A stretch of DNA of 64,000 nt, taken from Lasiosphaeria ovina (taxonomy: Eukaryota; Ascomycota; Sordariomycetes; Sordariales; Lasiosphaeriaceae). The notes beneath the pieces are model-generated. The model was not told the origin of the DNA. It saw nothing but the letters and a program-made list of their open reading frames with translations, and searched no databases. Below, piece by piece: positions 57,211-64,000 of the stretch. The position numbers were made by a program, and so were the translations under genes. Each line of letters begins with the position of its first letter. Within the stretch, counting starts at the first letter, position 1. The DNA lies in assembly GCA_033439765.1 (NCBI GenBank), contig JAULSN010000004.1, positions 3,978,001 through 4,042,000 of the forward strand, read 5' to 3'.

Positions 57211-57635
57211 TTGTTAGTCTGCTAGACAGTCCGCGGGAGCGGCCGCTCCTGGTCATGGAAGGGTATCTATTGAGGCGGTGTTGGAGCGGGACGACATATT
57301 GGCGATGACGGGTCTGGAAAACTGAATGTTAGTTTAGGAGGAAAATATGACTGAATAAGCAGGCATACCCATTCTCGTTTTTTATTTTCCTATTTAGTTG
57401 TGTGCTTGTTTACTTTTGGCGGGGAACAATACGAATATTACTTATTTACTTTACCCCTGAAGTTAGCTTAAATCGCAATAACAACAACATTAACAGCAAC
57501 AACAACAACTACAACGACGGATCCAATGCGAGGCCAAAATATTCCCAATATCTCTCTGCATTCTCCCTTTATTCAGTAGTCAGAGACAGTATATTAGCCG
57601 AAGTGAAAATAGTGCAAGCCAATAGCTGACTTCTC

Positions 57636-59283
57636 TTAGCTGAAATGCTTCACTATCTCGGAAACGCAGTCGACTTTGACTGACAGTTGGTCTAATACTT
57701 TGCATGATTCTGCCATGAATAGAAAATGGGAGGTTACGACCAGAAAACAGCCGACGGGGGGTTTACTTACTACGTATCCCTTATGCCTCTCCCAGATAAC
57801 CGCTGCATGTTCCATGGTTTGTTGGGCCCGGACGCTCACATCGTTAGCACTACGCCTGGCACGTTTCGCCTCGAAGATGACGGTTGGGCAGCTATTCCCG
57901 ATTGGCCGACTTGAAGGGATACCGCCCGTCTACACGCGCACAGAACGCGGCGGGTCGTTGAGCGTTGGTGGACACAGGGCCAAACTGGAAGGTCCGCTCG
58001 AACGCATCGGCCACGCACACCGGTCGCCCCCCGAAAGGCTGGACTTGGGTTGCTATAGCAGCTGCGAAGGTAACGAGGAAGTCGACGACTAGCGTCTCGG
58101 TCGGGGTGCGCCGTGTTGGTGGGGGAAGAGCGATATCCGCGGCGCCTTCAGCACCTCTGGCGCCATCCGCGGCGACAAAGGCTTGCTCATCAGGGCCATC
58201 GTCATCGTCGCCGCTGCCGTTGCCGTCCGGGGACGAAGGGCAAATCCTAGGGTAGATGGGGGTGGTGGGTGTTTCATCGGCTCGCGGATTATTGGCTCGG
58301 CGGTGAATGAGATCCTCTGTAGGGCTTTCAGGCTCCTCAGCGCCTTGGCCCCCTGAGGGACTGATGTGACGAAATCTTGGGGCTTTTGGCGCGTCCAATA
58401 GCCGGAGCGGGGTTTCAGGCTGCTGCTGCTGCTGCAACGAATCTCCTACGCGTTGCTTGAGCAGGTTGTACAAGCTAACAAGCTGCGCGAAAGACCCCAG
58501 ATGATCCCCTAGGCTTCCCATCATCCGAATAGGGGTGCTGGGCGGGCTTTTATCACAAATCAAATCCAGCCCCAGCGCACAGGCATGTAAGAGGTAGCTG
58601 GCATCGTCGGCCTGGCGCTGACTGAAAAAGGTGCCCGCATCAACAAGGGCCTTGAGCGTATGGTCTTGCGAAACTTGCTTTGGCCAGACGGGGCGTACGG
58701 TTAGGAGCGATTCGACAGGGACGTTGGAGGCTGAGAAGGATCCTGCAGAGAACGGTCATAAAGGCTAACTAACGGCTGGACGAGATGGGGACATACCTTG
58801 TTGACAGATGTCGGAAAGATTGCGTTGGGATAGGTTGTACTTGGTGACACACATCCGCCACTCGTCCACCGTCGTTGGCATCTTATGTAGTCCCTGGCCC
58901 GCCTTCCTCCTCTTGGTTCTTGGCACCGATCCCAATCCTGGAGCTTGATCCATGGCGTGTGAGAGGGGCGCGAAGCTATGGATGGTCGTTGGGCCGGGGA
59001 TGGGGATCGAAGCCGCAGGTGGGAGAGATTGCATCGCTACACCTGCTCGCTCTCGCTGCATAATGCCTATCTCTTCCGCCAAGTCGAGAAGATTGGCCCG
59101 TTCCGATGCTACAGCGAGCTCAGGACAAAGCCTACACGCCCGATCCCCGAGCTTGACGATGCGATTCGGGACTGTGACTTTCTCAATCGGGGTCCTGATA
59201 ATGGCGGCATGACCCGGGAACGCTGCCGGATGGGTGCCCCCTGGTGGGCCGAGTGGTTCCTGCGAGCCATCCGTCGGGTGCAA
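57636..59283 (-). pseudogene. Frameshifted gene of unknown family with an IFEAKR nuclease-like motif
   Basis: Minus-strand exons end at 58797 and resume at 58742, with a clean 54 bp GTATGT-CAG intron between them. They read continuously through DEWRMCVTKYNLSQRNL, then HTLKALVDAGTFFSQRQADD, to a stop at 57892-57894. Immediately after the stop, another frame continues with coding-like sequence (CPTVIFEAKR, then VRAQQTMEHAAVIWERH) down to 57636. A single extra base near the GAATAGCTGCCC sequence would explain the break. The E-A-K pattern in IFEAKR resembles the core of PD-(D/E)xK nucleases, but no domain assignment is certain. The 5' end is unclear: no ATG opens the frame before about residue 75. 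An intact gene ending at 57892 cannot be excluded. It overlaps the plus-strand frame at 59209 in antisense. Confidence 0.5.
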
Positions 59284-60034
59284 GGTGTGGTGCGGGATGC
59301 GACATTCCTAGGTTGTTCTCGAAGGTTGGTTTTTTCTCCCTGCCTTAGGGTTCTCCCTTCGCTAATTAACTACCAGCTTCGGCTTTGACCCCTACGAAAC
59401 CTACTTCCGCCGCGGCGAATACAGGGATACGAGCCGCCTATTCGGTAAAATCCATTATCGAAAACCCAGGTCATTGGGTTGCCGTCATCTGCGATGAGTG
59501 CGGCGACAAGGAATCGGACCCCTTCCAATATCTCCTCCGAAGCGAGATGCTGGCTTGCATCCTCCTTCTCCGCCGTCAAATGAACAAGGAGCCGCGGGCC
59601 AAGTTCACGGGATGGGAGCTCGATGTGAAGAATGGCCCTATCAAGGTTGGCAACTCTGGCCCATTCTTTCTTGTACAAGATACTAACTCCGTCTTTGTCA
59701 GGCTACCGTGGTCACCTTTACCACGACTCGCGTTCGCGTGATCCAAGCAGGCTGCCTCCCATCCTTGTCGCCCATTGTCACCTTCACTGAACGGGCATCT
59801 CTTTTTATCGGAGACGGATTGACAGGCTGGAATTTGGATACTGCTCGCAATGTCACGCGGTGGATCATGTACCCCGACGAGCCGCTGCTTCCGCATGCTA
59901 AAGGCGTACGCCGTGACGCCGCTCAAACAAAGGACGACGGCCGTCGCATGTCAAGCGGCGGCTCCAATACCTCCAAAGACTCACTATCCACTACCGCAAG
60001 TCAATCGTCCGAGGATGGTGTTCTTGTGAAGTGA
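59209..60034 (+). pseudogene. Unrecognised split gene, probably frameshifted
   Basis: Coding-like sequence runs through a probable first exon (59209-59324), an intron (59325-59376) and a frame reading FGFDPYETYFRRGEYRDTSR that stops at 59495-59497. Coding character then continues in another frame (ICDECGDKESDPFQYLLRSE) to 59645. A textbook 56 bp intron with a TACTAAC branch site (59646-59701) leads to TVVTFTTTRVRVIQ and a stop at 60032-60034. The switch of frames near 59480 points to an indel, although a start in the second frame at about 59385 without the first part is also possible. I do not recognise the family. The tail is Ser/Thr-rich. Confidence 0.45.
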
Positions 60035-60220
60035 CGACTGGGAGCGTCTAGAGGTGCGGATTCTTTGTAAATAGGACCTAATATGTATAGCATGGCTGGA
60101 CTCCGGGAACGGTTACTCATTGACTCCTTGGCAAGGATACGGACTGTACACTCTCGGCGGGAGTAATCTTGTGCTTCCGGGCTCAAACATCAGTTAGTTG
60201 GCGCTTGATGGTCTTTTACA

Positions 60221-60808
60221 GATAGTGAGGACGGGGATTGTGATAGAGATCTTCGAATACGGGACCTCACAAGCGAGGATGGGGAGCTGCTGGGTAAGGA
60301 GTTTCGGGAAGCTGGACGAAGTTGTAATATTAGGGCGTTGATATACAGTCCCCCCCGCGAACAACTAGAAGACTCCAAGCCTGAGAGCCCCAGGTCTAAC
60401 CGGTACTCTGACGATTTATGGGATACGTCCCGGTCGGTATCGGAACTTGATGAGTAGCTTGATGAGTAGGTGTATTCCGCTGCGGCGGATGACGATCCGC
60501 TGTCTGAGATAATAGGCATCACTACTTACCTAGACCGAGCTGCCCGCGCCTAGCCCTCTGCTCACATACGAGACATTGCCACTGCCTCTGCGCCACGGCA
60601 TGTGCCGAAAGAAGAGAACCTGTGGGTTGACCTTGAGGGCGGCGTCGGTATCGAGCAGTTCACTTTGGACGTTGGTGCAAGCAGCTACTTGGTCATTATG
60701 GCGGCGATGTTTATTGCGGAGGCTGGCGAGGTTGATGAGAGCAGCCTGGGACTGTCTAAGGCGAAGCGGGAAGTCAAGGCTTTGTTCGAGAGTGTTTTGC
60801 AGTCTTAG
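60221..60808 (+). pseudogene. Reading frame interrupted by three in-frame TAG codons (RIP-like)
   Basis: From 60221 to 60808 one frame reads as protein-like sequence (SEDGDCDRDLRIRDL; SRSNRYSDDLWDT; IEQFTLDVGASSYLV) but carries TAG at 60455, 60467 and 60551 before the terminal TAG at 60806-60808. Replacing T by C in each would give glutamine codons, and CAG to TAG is the CpA-to-TpA change typical of RIP. A TTTTACAG sequence just before 60221 may be a splice acceptor of an earlier exon. The family is not recognised. Confidence 0.5.
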
Positions 60809-61695
60809 ATCACATTATGCGGTCTTAGGCGTCTTAGGAGTCGCTGGACCCTTCCCAGTCTCCTTGGTCTGGCACAACCTGCCTAGCTTCGTATATAGAG
60901 AAAGCGGGCAGGTCGGAAAGGCGCACGGGTTGCTCGAACACGTCGTAGCCATGTAGAGCAAGACGCTCGCCCACGACCACCCTGACCGGCTGCTTTCAGA
61001 ACGCGAGCTTGCCAAGACTCGGTCTTGGGTTTGAATGGAGGCCACCACGCCAGTCCGACGATTCCATTAGCGCCGCTTCCTTCATCTCCCGCCGTCCCGA
61101 TCAGGCGAAAAGCTCGGCCGGAGCCTGATCCTGCCGGCCACCAGCGCCAGAGACGGTAGATGTAGCGCGAGTATTGGACCTGATGGGTGTCGTTGCAGGG
61201 CATTTCCGGAAGGCATCACCGACAGGTCAACGGATTGCGCCGGGCCGGCGGGAGTAAGAGAGATGGTTGGGTAGACATCTCAGTCTCCGTCGGTTGAAAG
61301 GGCCCGGGGTCCTCGTCAGCTAAAGTCATGTACTAGTAATAGAGAATCGATCGGCAAGCCCCAGGACCACGCCAGAGCCGGTAGACGAGTCTCGGTTCGT
61401 GTGTTTTGCCCAGTCAGGAACAGGCGCGAGCGAGGTTATCCGGGGTCTCATGGACAGACCCTCGCTTCTATTGTCTTGTCTTGCCGCAGAGATAGTGAGC
61501 TGTCCATTACGATAGAAGAGAAGAGGAACTGGTTTCAACACCAGAATGAGCTAGAAATGTATGTTTTGTACTAGCAACGTAGTCTATCAAACTAATATCT
61601 GCTAAATGGGGAAAATTTGAAATTAGACGGTTAGGCCACCGCTGTTGCGCTGCCTCGGCTCGCTGGCGGCATCAAAGGTGCCGCCGCTCTTGAAG
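60809..61695. other. Degenerate stretch of the accessory island
   Basis: These 0.9 kb hold short open frames on both strands, for example 60883-61203 on the minus strand with a Trp-rich composition (YRLWRWWPAGSGSG), which may be a further gene remnant. None can be assigned or shown to be complete. Confidence 0.4.
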
Positions 61696-61698
61696 TAA

Positions 61699-62019
61699 GA
61701 AGGAGAGGTGCTCAAGCATCCCATCGAAGATTGGTACGATGTTTGCGCAACCTTCCACATGGACTGGCAGTCAGAAGAAGAATACCAGTTCAAGGCCAGA
61801 ACACCCGAAGAGGAAGAGGAGCTTCCACTCGGAGCAATAACAGATGGCCAAGGCAGAACTTGGTACGGCAGCAGGAAGTGCGTCCATCCAAACGATCAAG
61901 GAGAAATGATCAAGGACCTACACAGCGCCAAACTTAACGGACATCCTTATTGGAATTGGGATAGAATAATGTGCAAATACTACGGCATCCTAGTACCGGC
62001 TTCGAGGGCGTTTTTGTAA
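61699..62019 (+). pseudogene. Orphan exon-like frame of unknown family
   Basis: After a TAA at 61696-61698, the frame reads HPIEDWYDVCATFHMDWQSE, an acidic linker (RTPEEEEEL) and VHPNDQGEMIKDLHSAKLNG, ending at 62019. The composition is strongly protein-like, but no ATG opens the frame and coding-like sequence seems to continue upstream of the TAA, which could derive from CAA by RIP. It may be a 3' exon or a remnant. Flanking DNA on the right (62040-62200) is AT-rich. Confidence 0.4.
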
Positions 62020-62294
62020 AGGGATTGTGCGAGGTATAGAACACAATATTTCTCGAGACGTTTTAAATAGACGCGGAGTGTGGTGACGATCTTAGCTATG
62101 AGACTTAGGTTATTAAGTGCCGGTACCTTATTAATATTAAATCTACATTTACCGGGCAGATAAATCTAAATATTTGGGTTCTTCGTATAGGTATAGCGAG
62201 AATGATGTAGTATTGGGCTTTGAAGTCGGGAACCGAACTACGTACGGGCCATAGTAACGGAGTTGCCAGAAGAGTCTATTTTATACGTGCTCAA

Positions 62295-62537
62295 CTAGCA
62301 TTTGGTGTTACAGAATGGATTTCGCAATTGGAGAAACGTTCGTGCCATCCTAATAGGTCCCAGGCATATTGGCAGCGTAACATAGGATGCCTCATCGACG
62401 ATGCAGTATTCGAAGGTACGCTCGTTGAAGACCTGGTGGCTAATGCCCAGATACGTCGTAGCCACGATGGGCGTGTCGTGCCCTGAGAAGCCCTCCGTCC
62501 CGCCCGCACGTACGCCGTCCGTAGCGAATCCCTTCGT
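62295..62537 (-). pseudogene. Fragment of a Dna2-type replication helicase/nuclease
   Basis: On the minus strand from 62537 to the stop at 62295-62297, the frame contains DTPIVATTYLGISHQVFNER, then TFEYCIVDEAS and TLPICLGPIRMARTF. This matches the helicase motif II region of Dna2 (superfamily 1B), whose consensus around the Walker B aspartate is CIVDEASQ followed by PxCLGPL. Here the residue after DEAS is Tyr instead of Gln. The expected next motif (LVGDHxQLPP) is absent: the frame decays and stops. A TAA at 62538-62540 interrupts the frame upstream. The fragment is a degenerate partial copy, not the cellular DNA2 gene. Confidence 0.75.
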
Positions 62538-62540
62538 TTA

Positions 62541-63798
62541 TTCGGTTACGAGCTGCCCGATATCGTCGACTCATGTGCGGCAAGTTCCGGCATAGATATA
62601 GGTAAGTAGGTAGTTTTTGTCACACGCCTTCTTTCTCCCTTTCACGACTGTAGATATAGAGAATGTGAAAACCCTTCTAAAAAGGAATGAAAGAACTGAT
62701 TCACGCTCGCTTCTATTACAAGATGACGGGCCCTGCCGAGCCCGCCCTTTCTACACGTAGAGATATATACCCCCTTCGTCTCTGTGCCTACTTAGGGCTG
62801 GGCGGATAATAGCACGTACGCCAATACTTATCCAACTTTGCCATATCCTACACGCTTACAACACAATAGCAGACGGCTACACCCCGATTAGTAATGAGTT
62901 TAGTTATAGCGAATTCCTACTAAGAATCTTGGTATCGAAACTTGCTACGAGGCTCGTAAGAATGACGACGCCGAGAGACAGGGGGCCTGCTTAGACGATG
63001 AGGCCGTTTTGACCCAACCATATATCCTGCAGCGCTCTCTATCGCCTTCCCAAACATCACCGCGTCCATCGCCCGCCCTATCGGCGGCCGGGCAGGCTAT
63101 CCCTGGCGACAATGCATGCGATATTCCTTTGCAGGCGCGCATTGGTAATACCAGCGATTTGGGTTAGTTTTCGATCTTTGGACTGGACATTTTCGTCGCT
63201 AATACCCTTATTAGGAAACCCGAGCCAGCTTCTGATACCGTCGATAATAACGTTCGTAATTTATCCAGCACGCCAAGCTCTCAGCTCCGCGGCGACGTTC
63301 GAGGAATGGACGCTTGGGGACGTAGTTCTCAAACGCGTAATAGTGGACGGCCAAGTACCTTTCTAGCTATAGTTCTCTTGGACGCCTTACGCGAATTGCG
63401 ACCGCGAAGATTGCGTAACTGGAAGCCGATACTTCGATTCCCTAGCCAAAAGGCGACTTTCTACACTCCTCCGTACCTACCTTAACTTAGAAGGTACTCC
63501 GAAGGTGGCAATGAGATACTGTAAGCATTCCCAAGTTACAGTCGGTACCTGTAATTATAACCCTGAACCGAATAATTAACTCTACTCCGTAAACCCTGGG
63601 AAAAATGACGTCGATGGCCCGTGCCCTCCCCATTGTGAAACTGGCGTCCGTTATCACTCCGTACACAAGCGGCAACAACCCTGGTTCCTGAATCGGAACC
63701 CGAAAGAAAAGAAGTTTCACCGAGGGTCGGCGTCCTTTCACCAACATTGGCGGCCCGACAAGAAACAGGCCAAAAATAATAAACCAAAAAAAAAAAGA
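62541..63798. other. Degenerate repeat-like DNA before the last gene
   Basis: AT-rich patches with many TA steps alternate with coding-like remnants. One plus-strand frame around 63000-63485 reads SLSPSQTSPRPSPALSAAG and later FLAIVLLDALRELRPRRLRN, with an in-frame TAG at 63165-63167. No family is recognisable and none of these frames is complete. The last 300 bp, with an A-tract just before 63799, may include the promoter of the next gene. Confidence 0.45.
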
Positions 63799-64000
63799 AT
63801 GATCAGCAAGCTGCCCCAACCCGCCGGCGCGGTCCGGCAGGCGTGCTCGGCATGTTTCGGCCGCCACACGCCCATGCTGTCGTCGGCATCGTCGGCGGCG
63901 AGAAGAATGTTGCGTCCGTCTGCAACGGCGACGGCGCCCATGTCCACGTCGGCGCCCATCCCGACCGTGCCCCTGGCCTTTGACCTGCACAAGCCGGCCA
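63799..64000 (+). CDS. 5' end of a gene with a mitochondrial-type N-terminus (partial)
   Basis: ATG 63799 opens a frame that stays open to the window edge (67 codons). The first 50 residues are free of acidic residues, rich in Ala, Ser and Arg, and contain AARRMLRPSATATAPM, typical of a matrix-targeting presequence. The last visible residues, VPLAFDLHKPA, resemble the beginning of mitochondrial alpha/beta hydrolases of the Imo32/ABHD11 type, but this is recall from a very short stretch. The opposite strand is also open here (63738-63992); the plus strand is preferred because it has an ATG after an A-rich leader and a coherent targeting peptide. Confidence 0.5.
   Translation, partial: MISKLPQPAGAVRQACSACFGRHTPMLSSASSAARRMLRPSATATAPMSTSAPIPTVPLAFDLHKPA

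Larger units (their letters stand above)
55516..57635. other. Intergenic and degenerate DNA left of the accessory island
   Basis: This 2.1 kb stretch starts with a 20 bp tandem repeat in the 2EXR leader and contains copy B of the dispersed repeat (56996-57210) and an AAC-rich microsatellite near 57478-57518. AT content rises from about 56160. No supported gene is present; open frames are short and without domains. Confidence 0.55.

Noticed and set aside
56996..57225. Short open frame MTNSHAQSAAARRT in both copies of the dispersed repeat
   Set aside because: Too short and without conserved synonymous bias between copies; the similarity is at the DNA level and extends beyond the frame.
60190..60522. 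Ser-rich 110-codon minus-strand frame
   Set aside because: It is the antisense of the interrupted plus-strand frame 60221-60808, whose composition is more protein-like.
1..64000. CRISPR arrays, operons, bacterial insertion sequences, 5S rRNA
   Set aside because: The DNA is fungal nuclear. No regularly spaced direct repeats with spacers, no bacterial-type gene clusters, and no 5S-like sequence were found on reading both strands.

Overview
The window is nuclear DNA of a filamentous ascomycete (Pezizomycotina, most likely a Sordariomycete). The protein genes carry short introns of about 47-93 bp with GT/AG ends and CTAAC-type branch sites. The recognisable proteins (Zw10, PI-PLC, Pfa3, Ubc6-type E2, ornithine decarboxylase, Cym1, taxilin, 2EXR protein) are of fungal type. 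Intergenic DNA is GC-rich with many microsatellites, and some repeats look mutated by RIP (repeat-induced point mutation).

Layout from left to right: a seven-exon Zw10/Dsl1-type tethering gene (+, 1962-4897); an 18.6 kb stretch with no convincing gene but many simple repeats (4898-23506); phosphoinositide phospholipase C (+, 23507-26908), convergent with the vacuolar palmitoyltransferase Pfa3 (-, 28830-30798); an intron-containing tRNA-Ile(AAT) and a tail-anchored ER ubiquitin-conjugating enzyme (+, to 33403); a 4.7 kb gene-free gap with an AT-rich degenerate patch; ornithine decarboxylase (-, 38095-39583); mitochondrial presequence protease Cym1 (-, 42225-45346), divergent from taxilin (+, 46763-48530); an unrecognised 507-residue acidic protein (+); a nitronate monooxygenase-family enzyme (+); and a 2EXR-domain protein (-). 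From about 55.6 kb to 63.7 kb lies a degenerate accessory island. It holds disabled or frameshifted reading frames, a fragment of a Dna2-type helicase, and one copy of a ~215 bp repeat whose inverted partner sits just upstream of the phospholipase C gene. At 63.8 kb a new gene with a mitochondrial-type N-terminus begins and runs off the window.

The intact genes are mostly unrelated housekeeping functions: ER-Golgi tethering and vesicle traffic (Zw10, taxilin), lipid signalling (PLC), vacuolar protein acylation (Pfa3), ER-associated degradation (Ubc6 type), polyamine synthesis (ODC), mitochondrial peptide turnover (Cym1) and nitronate detoxification. No metabolic cluster is evident. The unusual parts are the long gene-free region and the RIP-scarred island on the right. 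All exon coordinates were derived by eye from splice signals and frame continuity.
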